Assembly: GCF_029223885.1 (NCBI RefSeq)
Contig: NZ_CP119409.1
Coordinates: 4,020,501 to 4,084,500, forward strand
Length of the DNA: 64,000 bases
Origin: Pararhizobium gei
GTDB lineage: Bacteria > Pseudomonadota > Alphaproteobacteria > Rhizobiales > Rhizobiaceae
Direction of reading: 5' to 3'
Notes under the pieces: model-generated
Told to the model about the DNA's origin: nothing
Database searches by the model: none
Seen by the model: only the letters and a program-made list of their open reading frames with translations
Program-made: the position numbers and the translations under genes
Shown here: piece by piece, positions 48,171-57,508 of the stretch
Layout of the letters: each line of letters starts with the position of its first letter
How positions within the stretch are numbered: position 1 is the stretch's first letter

Positions 48171-48560
48171 CTACTGAAGAATCTGCACGACGGTGTGCGT
48201 CTGCGGATCGACGATCACGCGCTGGTCGTTGACGATCACATAGGCGTAGCGCGGATCCCCCTCAACCGGGACAAGCACCACCTCCTGCGGGATCGGCTTG
48301 CCGACCGCCAAAGGCTGCTCCACCACGATCGACTGCTGCACAGGCTGCTGCTGCACATAGGTGACCACTGTCTCCGGCGGCGGCTCCAGCGCCCCGCCAG
48401 CGACCGCGCCCACGACGGCACCGACCCCTGCGCCAACCGGTCCGCCAATGATTGCGCCTGTTGCCGCCCCGCCGACCATGCCGGTGGTGGCGCTTTCCTG
48501 CGCCAGTGCTGCCGTCGACATCAAACCCAGAATGGCTGCGGTGATGATGGCGTGTTTCAT
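48171..48560 (-). CDS. secreted DUF1236-type protein with Gly-zipper segment
   Basis: The protein has 129 residues, starting MKHAIITAAILGLM. A Sec signal peptide ends after ALA (about residue 21). A glycine/alanine zipper-like run follows (GGAATGAIIGGPVGAGVGAVVG, in short stretches). After a Gln/Val-rich linker comes a C-terminal YVIVNDQRVIVDPQTHTVVQ module typical of DUF1236. GAGGAGA lies five bases before the ATG. The upstream frame to 48683 is not supported. Probably periplasmic or outer-membrane associated; the function of the family is unknown. Confidence 0.82.
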   Translation of the reverse strand: MKHAIITAAILGLMSTAALAQESATTGMVGGAATGAIIGGPVGAGVGAVVGAVAGGALEPPPETVVTYVQQQPVQQSIVVEQPLAVGKPIPQEVVLVPVEGDPRYAYVIVNDQRVIVDPQTHTVVQILQ

Positions 48561-48785
48561 GACATTCTCCTCAATTTTCAATTCCATGTGTCCCTGCGAA
48601 AACAATGCGGCAGCGCATGCTTTGGTTCCGTTGGGATTTAGGAGGGTGATGCGCATGACGGATGCGTCATGGTTGCGCTGCACTGCAACGATCTTCGCAG
48701 TGAGCCGCAGAACGGCTTCCCTGTCATCCGCAACGGCAGTAAGAAGCTGAAGTTTCGGGTGAGATGTATCTGCAGGGAGACGGAC

Positions 48786-50201
48786 TTGAGCCTTAAATTC
48801 GGAACAAGTGGATTGCGCGGCCTGTCCGTCGAACTGGCGGGGAAACCGTCCTTTATTTACGCTGCGGCTTTTGCAACCTTTTTGCTGAAAAACCGGATTG
48901 CCGCACCAGGCGATCGCGTTCTCGTCGGGTACGACTTCCGCGAGTCCAGTCCTGCAATTGCCGCAAATGCAAGACGGGCGATTCGCGCATCAGGGCTGGA
49001 ACCGGTCGATTGCGGCACGGTGCCGACACCGGCTCTGGCGTTTTACGGCCTGAAAACCGGGGTGGCATCGATGATGGTGACGGGATCCCATATCCCGGCA
49101 GACCGGAACGGCATCAAGTTTTATCTGCCGAGCGGCGAGATCGACAAATCCCACGAGCAGGGAATTTCCGCCCTCGCTGCAGAGTTCGGGAATTGGGACG
49201 TCCCCATATCGCCGGACGCGACGGCCGACCCCTCTGCGGATGTGGCCGCCGTCTTCATGGAGCGCAGCAAAACAATTCTCCCGCACCGTGCACTCGATGG
49301 CATGCGCGTCGGCGTTTACCAGCACTCCTCCGTTGCCCGCGACATGCTGAGCGAGATTCTAAGTCACTATGGCGCGCATGTGGTCGATCTCGGGCGTTCC
49401 GCAAATTTCATCCCGGTCGACACGGAGGCAGTATCGGCATCGACCATCGCTTTGCTGACAGGCTGGTCGAGCAAGTTCGCGATCGACGCCATCGTCTCGG
49501 CCGACGGAGATGGCGACCGGCCGCTGATTGCAGACGAGAAGGGCGTGCCGGTGGCTGGCGATATATGCGGCCTGATAACCGCGCGTTTCCTCGGTGCCGA
49601 TGCGATCGTCACGCCGATCACGTCCAATTCGGGCATAGAGGCTTCCGGCAATGGCCACGTCATCCGGACGAGGGTCGGGTCACCCTACGTCATCGCCGGC
49701 ATGCTGGAAGCGCAGAAAACCCACCATCGCATTGTCGGCTTCGAGGCGAATGGCGGAACGTTGACTGCCTCGCCTTTCAAGCTCGCATCCGGAGACCTCG
49801 AGGCTTTGCCGACACGGGACGCCTTCCTCCCCATTCTTGCGGTTCTGGGCACGGTGGCAACCTCGGGCCTGTCTCTTGCGGGCCTGACGCGGGCACTTGG
49901 TCTTCCCGCGACTGCGGCGGACCGGCTTGAAAATTTCGCTACGGACAGAAGTGCCGCCATCATGGCGTGGCTGCGGGCGGACCGAACCAATCTCGAGCAG
50001 TTTGTCGCTCCTTTGGGCCAGCCCATAGACGTCAACGAACTGGACGGGCTTCGCATCACCCTGCACAATGGCCGGATCATTCATTTCAGGCCATCAGGCA
50101 ACGCGCCGGAAATGCGCTGCTATGTCGAAGCCGACAGTGCCGATGCGGCAGCGGAGATGCTTCAAGCAGGTCTTCGGCTCCTACGGGAATTCGCCGCATG
50201 A
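48786..50201 (+). CDS. phosphohexomutase, phosphomannomutase/phosphoglucomutase family
   Basis: This is an alpha-D-phosphohexomutase of about 471 residues. The phosphoserine loop is TGSHIPADRNGIKF (Ser101), the magnesium loop is ADGDGDRP, the sugar-binding segment is GFEANGG and the phosphate-binding loop is RPSGNAPEMR. All four sites are intact. Interconversion of hexose 6- and 1-phosphates for exopolysaccharide or LPS precursors is expected. The start is a TTG at 48786 with AGGGAGA five bases before it; upstream in-frame codons lack a ribosome site and would overlap the DUF1236 leader. It stands alone, divergent from the DUF1236 gene. Confidence 0.85.
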   Translation: MSLKFGTSGLRGLSVELAGKPSFIYAAAFATFLLKNRIAAPGDRVLVGYDFRESSPAIAANARRAIRASGLEPVDCGTVPTPALAFYGLKTGVASMMVTGSHIPADRNGIKFYLPSGEIDKSHEQGISALAAEFGNWDVPISPDATADPSADVAAVFMERSKTILPHRALDGMRVGVYQHSSVARDMLSEILSHYGAHVVDLGRSANFIPVDTEAVSASTIALLTGWSSKFAIDAIVSADGDGDRPLIADEKGVPVAGDICGLITARFLGADAIVTPITSNSGIEASGNGHVIRTRVGSPYVIAGMLEAQKTHHRIVGFEANGGTLTASPFKLASGDLEALPTRDAFLPILAVLGTVATSGLSLAGLTRALGLPATAADRLENFATDRSAAIMAWLRADRTNLEQFVAPLGQPIDVNELDGLRITLHNGRIIHFRPSGNAPEMRCYVEADSADAAAEMLQAGLRLLREFAA

Positions 50202-50246
50202 CATGATCCGCGGCGTAACGGTCCGGCGCAATGGGGCTGCAACGTC

Positions 50247-51512
50247 TCAACTCCTAAGTGCCGCCGCCGGGGGCTGCCTGTAGGCGATGAAGGCTGGAAG
50301 GGCGGCCAGGATTGCAGCCGAGGCGAGAAGCAATGCCGCAAAGACGATGTCCTGCATCTCAAAGGCAACCGGGAGGGTAACGCCGCTGTCGCTTGACATC
50401 ACATTGGCAATCGCAACCGAACCGGCAAAGCCGATGAGGAAGCCCAGCCCGACGCCGAGGGCGATCAGAATGAACAGTTCCAGCCAGACGATCGCGAACA
50501 AGGCGGTACGCGGAGCGCCAAAAGCCCGCAAAGCGCCGATCTGCCGCCTTCGCTGCCCGACATGAATGACCGTTACCAGAAGCAGCGCGGCTGCGATCAG
50601 AACCTGCGTGCTGACCGCAACGGCAAACAACACGAGCTTTGCATCGCCCAGCGTGCCGTAAAGCCGGGTCAGAACCTCTCCGGGGAAAACGGCAAGCGTC
50701 GGGCCGGCGCGGTAGTCCTGCCGGAGACGATAGGCGTCTGCGATCGTTCTCGGCTTGACGAGAATCGCAGGCAGGCCCGGCATGTGATCCGTCCAGGTCT
50801 CCTTAAGGGGTGCATCCGGGCTGGCAACGCCGTCATGGTCGTGATTGTCATGATCGTCGGCATCGAAGGATGGGGCGATGCCGCCCTCGGCCTCCTCGTG
50901 GTGGTCTTCACCCATGCCATGAATGTGCCAGACAGCCTGTATCGGAACGAGGATCGCCTTGTCCCAGGCAGTGCCGGTCGGCAGGAGACGGCCGGACACG
51001 GTGTAGGCAAGTTCCGTATGGGTTTTGCCGCCCTCTTCAGCCGTTCCGTGCATCGGCTTGATTATTGTACCGAGCGGCATGGCAACCATCGCTCCGATCA
51101 CCGCCTCACCTTCGCGGGCAAAAACACGGCCTTCCTGCAGCCCTGCCGAAATATTCGAGACGAGCGTCGTTGTCGTCCCCACGACAGGATAGCCGGCAAA
51201 GGAATCGCCAAAACCGATCGGTGCTGCCCAGGCAACCCGCGGATCGGTGCTAAGCTTTGCAAGGACGGAACCCTCCATGAGCGGCAGCGGCGACGCCTGA
51301 AGAAAGACGGAGGACAGGACAAGCTGTGTCTCGCTACCGGCGGCGCCGATCACAAGATCGAACTTGTCGGCGGCCCGCGCGCTGCCCAGCCGCAAGGCTC
51401 TTTCCTGCAGGGTGACGGCGACGCCGAGCGCCACGGACAGAGCGACGAGAAGAACGACGACACAAGAGCCGCCCCAATGGCGGCGCAGGTCGGCAAGAAT
51501 GAACCCGATCAC
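50247..51512 (-). CDS. FtsX-type ABC transporter permease with His-rich periplasmic loop
   Basis: This is a MacB/FtsX-type permease of 421 residues: one N-terminal helix (about 13-35), a large periplasmic domain, then three C-terminal helices (about 295-410). The periplasmic domain carries a stretch rich in His and Asp (HIHGMGEDHHEEAEGG, then DADDHDNHDHD), a likely metal-binding loop. The gene order DUF3299-like, ATPase, permease recalls the Pseudomonas PA4064-PA4066 genes, which are linked to zinc homeostasis. It overlaps the ATPase gene by four bases. Confidence 0.8.
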   Translation of the reverse strand: MIGFILADLRRHWGGSCVVVLLVALSVALGVAVTLQERALRLGSARAADKFDLVIGAAGSETQLVLSSVFLQASPLPLMEGSVLAKLSTDPRVAWAAPIGFGDSFAGYPVVGTTTTLVSNISAGLQEGRVFAREGEAVIGAMVAMPLGTIIKPMHGTAEEGGKTHTELAYTVSGRLLPTGTAWDKAILVPIQAVWHIHGMGEDHHEEAEGGIAPSFDADDHDNHDHDGVASPDAPLKETWTDHMPGLPAILVKPRTIADAYRLRQDYRAGPTLAVFPGEVLTRLYGTLGDAKLVLFAVAVSTQVLIAAALLLVTVIHVGQRRRQIGALRAFGAPRTALFAIVWLELFILIALGVGLGFLIGFAGSVAIANVMSSDSGVTLPVAFEMQDIVFAALLLASAAILAALPAFIAYRQPPAAALRS

Positions 51513-52195
51513 GCGGCAAGCTCCATGACGGTGTCGCTGACCACACGGCCGGAATCAAGGACGATGCGCCGGTCGAGGCGAGCGGTCAGCCGGGCATCAT
51601 GCGAGACGACGATCAGCGTGCTTTTCTCTGCTTCCGCCAGTTCGATCAGCAGATCGCCGACCGCATGGCCGCTGCCAGCGTCGAGGCTGGCTGTCGGCTC
51701 GTCCGCGACGATCACGCCGGGTCTGCGGACAAGGGCCCGGGCAACGGCGACGCGCTGCATCTCGCCGCGCGACATGGTCTCAATGCGCTGATCGGGACGG
51801 TTCAGCCCGGTTTTCCGCAGCAGCAATCGAGCCCGCTCGATGACATCAGCGCTGATATCCCGGGAAAGCCGAGCCGGAAGAAGCACATTGTCGAGCGCCG
51901 AAAGGCCCGGAAAAAGATGAAAATCCTGCATGACAAGGCCGATATTGATCGCCCGCCACCGGTCACGACGGCTTTCGGACAGGACCGCTATATCCGTGCC
52001 GCCCCATTCGACCCGTCCACTCGTGCAGCGCTCAAGCCCGGTGATGATGTTGACCAACGTACTCTTGCCCGAGCCTGAGGCCCCGTTGACAGCGATACGG
52101 CTGCCTGCCGCGATGTCCAAAAACGCGATGTCCAGCACAGGAGCCGAAAGACCGGGAAAGGACATCGAAACTGCTTCAAGCCTAAGCGCGAGCAT
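51509..52195 (-). CDS. ABC transporter ATP-binding protein, LolD/MacB type
   Basis: The ATPase has 228 residues with Walker A GASGSGKS, the signature SRGEMQRVAVARAL (SRGEM replaces LSGGE), Walker B VIVADEPTASLD and the switch histidine in VSHD. It belongs to the LolD/MacB/FtsE-like group that powers FtsX-type permeases rather than importers. Its start comes directly after the DUF3299-like stop and it overlaps the permease gene, so the three genes form one unit. Confidence 0.88.
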   Translation of the reverse strand: MLALRLEAVSMSFPGLSAPVLDIAFLDIAAGSRIAVNGASGSGKSTLVNIITGLERCTSGRVEWGGTDIAVLSESRRDRWRAINIGLVMQDFHLFPGLSALDNVLLPARLSRDISADVIERARLLLRKTGLNRPDQRIETMSRGEMQRVAVARALVRRPGVIVADEPTASLDAGSGHAVGDLLIELAEAEKSTLIVVSHDARLTARLDRRIVLDSGRVVSDTVMELAA

Positions 52196-52684
52196 CTAGG
52201 CAGTCCAGTAGCGGGCATCACGCAGACGCAGCCTGCTGACGAAGCCGGTTTCCGGGTCCGTCCAGCTGCCCATTTCCAGAGTTCCGGAAACATCGATGCG
52301 CGTCCCCGGCTGAACGAAGGTCTGCTTTTCGTCGAGATAGATCACGACGATATTGTCCGGCCAGTCGGAATCCGACGAGCAGAACGGGCAGATCGACATC
52401 GGGATTTCCGTCAGGACGAAGAAATTGGCTTCTGCCTTGAGAGGTGGCGCCATGAAGCCGCTCATGGTGACGGATTGCCCCGTCAAGTCTTTCACCTTCT
52501 GCGAAAATTCCAGCCCGAGTACGCTGATCTTGCCGTAGAGATCGTCAAAGCCGATTTCCGCATTTGCCGCAAGCGTTTGGCGTGAAGCGCCAGCCGATAG
52601 CGGCACCAGCACCAAGGCTGTGAGGAAATGACGCCTGCACAGAGAAAGCCTTGGATGATTTGCAGATGGCCGAGTGTTCGACAT
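52196..52684 (-). CDS. Tat-exported DUF3299-like protein
   Basis: The protein has 162 residues with a twin-arginine signal (LCRRHFLTALVLVPLSAG, residues 15-32) and a mature domain of about 110 residues with OB-like strands. The VTMSGFMAPPL block fits DUF3299. In place of the usual Pro-rich motif it has a CPFCSSD site (CxxC), which could bind metal or act in redox. In Pseudomonas, DUF3299 (PA4066) is part of a zinc-linked operon. The ATG at 52684 is preferred over 52750, which would overlap the phoA terminator. No separate promoter is evident. Confidence 0.6.
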   Translation of the reverse strand: MSNTRPSANHPRLSLCRRHFLTALVLVPLSAGASRQTLAANAEIGFDDLYGKISVLGLEFSQKVKDLTGQSVTMSGFMAPPLKAEANFFVLTEIPMSICPFCSSDSDWPDNIVVIYLDEKQTFVQPGTRIDVSGTLEMGSWTDPETGFVSRLRLRDARYWTA

Positions 52685-52718
52685 AGCACCTATCCTTGCA
52701 GAGGAAAGAAACGCAAAA

Positions 52719-52744
52719 TTCCGGGCGGTGCAGACCGCCCGGAA
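52719..52744 (-). terminator. intrinsic terminator of phoA
   Basis: A perfect 11-bp inverted repeat (TTCCGGGCGGT with ACCGCCCGGAA) has a four-base loop, 19 bases after the phoA stop on the minus strand, followed by ATTTTGCGTTTC. Read-through would reach the DUF3299-like operon, which begins 35 bases later. Confidence 0.7.
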
Positions 52745-52763
52745 CGACATTCAAATCGGCAGA

Positions 52764-54530
52764 TTACTTGCCGGCGACCTTGGTCGGTGCGCCAAGGGCA
52801 AATGCATCGGCAAGAACGCGATAAACATCGCTTTCTTCCATATAGCCCTTGAATTCTTCCGAGCCAGGACCGGTTGCCTGCAGCACGACGTCGTCGACGG
52901 CGTGAACGGCACTGTCGGAGGTGCGCGGAAGATTGCCCTCGCGCAGCACGGCGCCCGGAATATCCTTATAGGCCGGATTGGCGATATATTCCTTCTTTTC
53001 GTTCTGGATCGACGGCTCGAACGGTCCGTCCATCTTCGGGCGGAACGTTTCGTAGTAATCCGGGTAGTTGTTGGAGAAGACAGCCAGACGCTTGCTCACA
53101 TCGACCTTGTCGGGGAACCCGTCGCCATCCTTGTCTTCATAGTTCGGGAAGCCGGCCTCTGCATAAACGCCCACCTTTTCCCGCATTTCCGTACCCGGCT
53201 TGCTGTCGTCGATCGTGCCGATGATGGAAACGCCATGCGCATGGTCGCCGGTGACGACGATCAGCGTGTCGGGGTTCTTTTCGGCAAATTCGCGGGCCAG
53301 ACCAACGACCTGGTCGAATTCGATTGTGTCATACAGCGCACGATCCCAGTCCATCGGATGCGACATCTTGTCGACCGAAGCCGCTTCCACCATCAGGAAG
53401 AAACCTTCCGGGTTCTTGGACAGCTCGCTAAGGGCTGCCTTAGTCATGTCCACGAGGCCCGGCTGGTTCGGAAACTTGTCGACGGTGCCTTTTTTCAGGA
53501 ATTTGCGGTCAAGGAGCGTGTCCATGTTGCCGGTGTGGAACAGGCCGAGAAGTTTGCCGGTGTTGTTGCCGGCAGCGGAGTCCAGTTCGGTCTTGTCGGT
53601 CGCCAGCGCGTAGCCCGCATCCTTGAACAGCTGGATGTAATCCTTGTCGTCCTTGCGCTTCGAGCCCGGCGTCGCCTGCGGCAGGAAGTAAGCGGAACCG
53701 CCGCCGAGGATGACATCCGGCTGAACGTCGAGGAACATGCCGACGATATCGGCCTTGTCGGCGCGCTTGCGGGTATGGGAGACGACGGCGGCTGGCGTCG
53801 CGTCTTCGATTTCCGCCGTCGAAACGACGCCGATGGATTTCGTCGAGGTACGGCGCACAGCTTCGGCAATGGTCTCGACCCTGGGGTCGTCAAGGCTGGA
53901 AGGCGTGCGATCGGCATAGACGCCGAGCGCATTGACCGCCGCCTTGTGGCCGGTCATGTAGGCCGACATGGTGTTGGCGCTGTCCGTTGCGATCGCGTCC
54001 GTGGCGGATGTGCCGATGAAGGCCATGCGGTCAAGATCGTCCATGTTCAGGCGGCCATTGGCCTTGCCTTCGGTCATGCCCTTGGACATCAGACGCGCGC
54101 CGGTGCGGTGCGCCACCGACAAGCCATCGGCAAGAAGGAAGATGACGTTCTTCGCCTTCGGCGCTTCGGCTGTGCCGTAGACATCCCAGGTTACGGATTT
54201 GGTCTCGGTGCCCGAGGTAACGTCCACTTTATAGGCGCCCGGCTTGGAAAGCTTCAGTGCGCGCAGAACAAGCGCTGACCCCAGGCTTTTGTCTTCCTTG
54301 CCTTTTTCATCGGCAACGAATTCGGCATCCGACCCGAACAGGGTCTTGTAGTCTTCGCCGTTGACGGTGACCTTTACATCTTCCGGCTTCACGACGCCGT
54401 TCAGCTCGACCTTGAAATCGAAGGGCGAACCGGCGAGGATCGTTGCCCTGTCCAGCGGATAGACGGTGGTGGCATGGGCGGCGCCCGTAAGAATGGTCGT
54501 GGCGGCGAGTGCCGCAAGAAGAAGACGCAT
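52764..54530 (-). CDS. phoA: alkaline phosphatase (PhoA-type)
   Basis: This is a periplasmic phosphomonoesterase of 588 residues with a signal peptide (MRLLLAALAATTIL, cleavage after AHA, residue 20). The first metal site is FLLADGLS (Asp135) and the nucleophile is in ATDSANTMSAYMTG (Ser184). The remaining metal ligands lie in VEAASVDKMSHPMDW and TGDHAHG. It starts at the ATG at 54530 with GAGG six bases upstream; the frame to 54836 is spurious. A Pho-box-like sequence lies about 60-75 bases upstream. The family uses two zinc ions and one magnesium. Confidence 0.9.
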   Translation of the reverse strand: MRLLLAALAATTILTGAAHATTVYPLDRATILAGSPFDFKVELNGVVKPEDVKVTVNGEDYKTLFGSDAEFVADEKGKEDKSLGSALVLRALKLSKPGAYKVDVTSGTETKSVTWDVYGTAEAPKAKNVIFLLADGLSVAHRTGARLMSKGMTEGKANGRLNMDDLDRMAFIGTSATDAIATDSANTMSAYMTGHKAAVNALGVYADRTPSSLDDPRVETIAEAVRRTSTKSIGVVSTAEIEDATPAAVVSHTRKRADKADIVGMFLDVQPDVILGGGSAYFLPQATPGSKRKDDKDYIQLFKDAGYALATDKTELDSAAGNNTGKLLGLFHTGNMDTLLDRKFLKKGTVDKFPNQPGLVDMTKAALSELSKNPEGFFLMVEAASVDKMSHPMDWDRALYDTIEFDQVVGLAREFAEKNPDTLIVVTGDHAHGVSIIGTIDDSKPGTEMREKVGVYAEAGFPNYEDKDGDGFPDKVDVSKRLAVFSNNYPDYYETFRPKMDGPFEPSIQNEKKEYIANPAYKDIPGAVLREGNLPRTSDSAVHAVDDVVLQATGPGSEEFKGYMEESDVYRVLADAFALGAPTKVAGK

Positions 54531-54588
54531 GTAAAACCTCGCTTTTGACATCGTGCGTTGGCGGATGTGGCTGCAATATCGTCTGTCC

Positions 54589-54606
54589 GTGACGGCTGCA
54601 TGACGC
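54589..54606 (-). promoter_or_regulatory. Pho-box-like PhoB site for phoA
   Basis: On the minus strand GCGTCAT (54606-54600), four bases, CCGTCAC (54595-54589) fits the two CTGTCAT half-sites of a Pho box with a few mismatches (GTCA intact in both). A GATATT -10-like box follows eight bases later, which is the usual spacing for PhoB-activated promoters lacking a -35. Confidence 0.5.
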
Positions 54607-54885
54607 CGTAGTTTTCCAACCGTTCTCATTTCAGCCACCGCAGGCAGATGCCAGACCAAGCAATTCAACGAAACGCCGGTTTTGAACAGAGGCAGCATCG
54701 GGCTCGACAGCGTGAAGCCGCCTGAAAGAGCCTGCCCGATAAGCACGGCCTCTTCTGCCGCGCACGCATGCAGCGCATCACGGTCGCAACAGAACAGACG
54801 GGGGTGCTGGCGATGCCCGATTTCCTTGCCGTTCAAATAATGAGACAGGCAATTTCACCGCGATTTTTGATCGGAAAATCCCGCC
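54607..54885. other. intergenic stretch between phoA and pccB
   Basis: No convincing gene is seen. Both flanking genes read on the minus strand. Near 54862-54882 GATTTT and AAAATC form a weak hairpin just behind the pccB stop that may end its message. Confidence 0.4.
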
Positions 54886-56418
54886 TTACAACGGTATCGT
54901 ATCGTGCTTGCGCCACAGTTGCTCTTTGCGCTTGCCCTTAAGCGAGGCAAACGCTCGCGCAATCCTGCGACGGGATGAGTGCGGCATGATCACTTCATCG
55001 ATAAAACCGCGTTCGGCGGCGATGAAGGGGGTGGCGAAGCGTTCCTCGTATTCCTTTGTGCGTCCTGCGATCTTTTGTGCATCGCCCAGTTCGGAGCGGT
55101 ACAGGATTTCGGTGGCGCCCTTGGCGCCCATGACGGCGATTTCGGCGGTTGGCCAGGCATAATTGATGTCCGCCCCGATATGCTTCGAGGCCATCACGTC
55201 ATAGGCGCCGCCATAGGCTTTTCGCGTGATCAGCGTCACCATCGGCACGGTTGCCTGTGAATAGGCAAACAGCAGCTTGGCACCGTGCTTGATGACACCG
55301 CCATATTCCTGCGCGACACCGGGCAGGAAGCCGGGAACATCGACCAGCGTCAGGATGGGAATCGAAAAGGCATCGCAGAAGCGAACGAAACGGGCAGCCT
55401 TTCGCGAGCTGTCAATATCCAGGCAGCCAGCCAGAACCATAGGCTGGTTGGCGACGACGCCGACCGTCTGTCCTTCGAGCCGCATGAAGCCGGTGATGAT
55501 GTTTTTCGCAAAGGCTTCCTGCAGTTCGAAGAAATCGCCCTCGTCGGCGACCGCGTGGATGAGTTCCTTCATATCATAGGGTTTGGTGGAACTGCCCGGG
55601 ATCAGCGTGTCGAGCCGCATCTCGATGCGGGCCGGATCGTCATGGAACGGTCGTACTGGCGGCTTCTCACGGTTGTTGGCCGGCAGGAAATCGAACAGCA
55701 AGCGCACATGCTCCAGCGTTTCGATATCGTTCTCGTAAGATCCATCGGCGACGGAGGATTTTTTCGTGTGCGTGCACGCACCGCCCAGTTCTTCGGCCGT
55801 GACGATCTCGTTGGTGACCGTCTTGACCACATCCGGGCCGGTGACGAACATGTAGGAACTGTCGCGCACCATGAAGATGAAGTCGGTCATGGCAGGCGAA
55901 TAGACAGCGCCGCCGGCGCAGGGACCCATGATGACCGAAATCTGCGGAATGACGCCCGACGCCTCGGCATTGCGGCGGAAGACCTCGGCATAGCCGGCAA
56001 GCGAGGAAACGCCTTCCTGGATGCGGGCACCTCCGGAATCGTTCAACCCGATCACCGGCGCGCCGTTTCGCATGGCCATATCCATGACCTTGCAGATTTT
56101 CTGGGCATGGGTTTCCGACAGCGAACCGCCGAGAACCGTGAAATCCTGGGAGAAGACGTAAACCTGCCGGCCGTTGATCGTGCCCCAGCCCGTGACGACA
56201 CCGTCGCCTGCGACCTTCTGTTCAGCCATACCGAAATCCACCGCACGGTGGGTGACGTACATGTCGTATTCCTCGAACGAATCTTCGTCCAGAAGAACCT
56301 CGAGCCGCTCCCGCGCCGTCAGCTTGCCCTTGGCATGCTGCGCGTCGATGCGCTTTTTCCCGCCGCCGAGCCTTGCCTCGGTTCGCCGCGCCTCAAGCTG
56401 CTCTAAAACGACCCGCAT
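54886..56418 (-). CDS. pccB: propionyl-CoA carboxylase beta subunit
   Basis: The protein has 510 residues, the usual length of PccB, and belongs to the carboxyltransferase family. The acyl-CoA oxyanion-hole region shows [17 protein letters not shown] and [13 protein letters not shown], and the carboxybiotin half VDVPGFLPG and [10 protein letters not shown]. With a biotin-bearing alpha subunit (PccA, not in this window) it converts propionyl-CoA to methylmalonyl-CoA. The ATG at 56418 follows GAGGAGG; the longer frame to 56442 is less likely. Confidence 0.92.
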   Translation of the reverse strand: MRVVLEQLEARRTEARLGGGKKRIDAQHAKGKLTARERLEVLLDEDSFEEYDMYVTHRAVDFGMAEQKVAGDGVVTGWGTINGRQVYVFSQDFTVLGGSLSETHAQKICKVMDMAMRNGAPVIGLNDSGGARIQEGVSSLAGYAEVFRRNAEASGVIPQISVIMGPCAGGAVYSPAMTDFIFMVRDSSYMFVTGPDVVKTVTNEIVTAEELGGACTHTKKSSVADGSYENDIETLEHVRLLFDFLPANNREKPPVRPFHDDPARIEMRLDTLIPGSSTKPYDMKELIHAVADEGDFFELQEAFAKNIITGFMRLEGQTVGVVANQPMVLAGCLDIDSSRKAARFVRFCDAFSIPILTLVDVPGFLPGVAQEYGGVIKHGAKLLFAYSQATVPMVTLITRKAYGGAYDVMASKHIGADINYAWPTAEIAVMGAKGATEILYRSELGDAQKIAGRTKEYEERFATPFIAAERGFIDEVIMPHSSRRRIARAFASLKGKRKEQLWRKHDTIPL

Positions 56419-56576
56419 TTTTCCTCCTCGAAGACTGCGCATGGCAATCCTGTAGCCAATGCCAGAAGTTCACAAAAGCGTTGGCCGTGCAAGGACGGGT
56501 ACATCATAAAATAGTAGTGGAGAACTTGAATTGTGCCCGGCAACAGCCGACGGGCGGCCCCTTTAATCCGCCTTCA

Positions 56577-57494
56577 TCAGCGCGGCCATGTTGCGCCTGA
56601 TGTCGTGAGATAGATGGCATAAAGCGACTGTGTGGCCGTGATGAACAGACGGTTGCGGCGCTGGCCGCCAAACGTAAGATTGGCGACCGTCTGCGGCACC
56701 TTGATCTTGCCGATCAGGGTGCCGTCAGGCGCAAAGCAGTGCACTCCATCGGCAGCGCTAGACCAGAGATTGCCGCTCACATCGACGCGCAGTCCATCCG
56801 GAATACCATTATCGATCGTGCAGAAAGCCCTTCCGCCCGACAGCGACCCGTTGGGGCCGATGTCAAAAAGCCGAATATGGCGAGCCGCGGTTTCGTCGTG
56901 GCTGGCACCGCTGTCGGCGACATAGAGCTTGGTTTCGTCCGGTGAAAAGGCCAGGCCGTTCGGCTGCAGAAAATCGCTGACCACAGCGGCGAGATCGCCG
57001 GTGGAGGGATCCAGCCGGTAGACATTGCGGGTCGGCTGTTCCGGATTTGCCTGATACCCTTCGTAATCCGATAGAATGCCGTAGGTCGGATCGGTGAACC
57101 AGATGGTGTCGTCCGAGCGGACGATCACATCGTTGGGAGAATTGAGCCGTCTGCCCTGATAGCTGTCGGCCAGAACCGTGATCGAGCCATCCGTCTCCGT
57201 GCGGGTGACGCGCCGTGTGCCGTGCTCGCAGGAAATCAACCGGCCCTGCCGGTCGCGGGTATTGCCGTTGGTGAAGTTCGACGGTGCGCGGAACACGGAG
57301 ACCCCGCCATCCGGCACCCAGCGCATCATCCGCTGGTTGGGAATGTCGCTCCAGACGAGGTGTTGCGCATCGTCGAACCAGACCGGGCCTTCGGCCCAAC
57401 GGCAGCCGGTGCAAAGTTCTTCAAGCGCGACACTGCCGATGAACAGCGCCTTGAATCTTGGATCATGGACTTCGTAGGGAGATGTTTGAAGCAT
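56577..57494 (-). CDS. SMP-30/gluconolactonase/LRE-family protein
   Basis: This is a six-bladed beta-propeller of 305 residues with the metal-binding residues of the family: the glutamate in RWAEGPVW, the asparagines in SPNDVIV and QPNGLAFS, and the aspartate in LYVADSG. Sugar lactonases of this group open aldonolactones formed after sugar oxidation. It begins at the ATG at 57494, 14 bases after the permease stop, and closes the sugar ABC operon. Its substrate is probably the lactone of the imported sugar. Confidence 0.87.
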   Translation of the reverse strand: MLQTSPYEVHDPRFKALFIGSVALEELCTGCRWAEGPVWFDDAQHLVWSDIPNQRMMRWVPDGGVSVFRAPSNFTNGNTRDRQGRLISCEHGTRRVTRTETDGSITVLADSYQGRRLNSPNDVIVRSDDTIWFTDPTYGILSDYEGYQANPEQPTRNVYRLDPSTGDLAAVVSDFLQPNGLAFSPDETKLYVADSGASHDETAARHIRLFDIGPNGSLSGGRAFCTIDNGIPDGLRVDVSGNLWSSAADGVHCFAPDGTLIGKIKVPQTVANLTFGGQRRNRLFITATQSLYAIYLTTSGATWPR

Positions 57495-57508
57495 GGGACT
57501 GGACCGGA

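Noticed and set aside
52685..52763. Possible Zur box before the DUF3299-like operon
   Set aside because: No AT-rich GTTATA-type palindrome is present; only the phoA terminator hairpin is seen.
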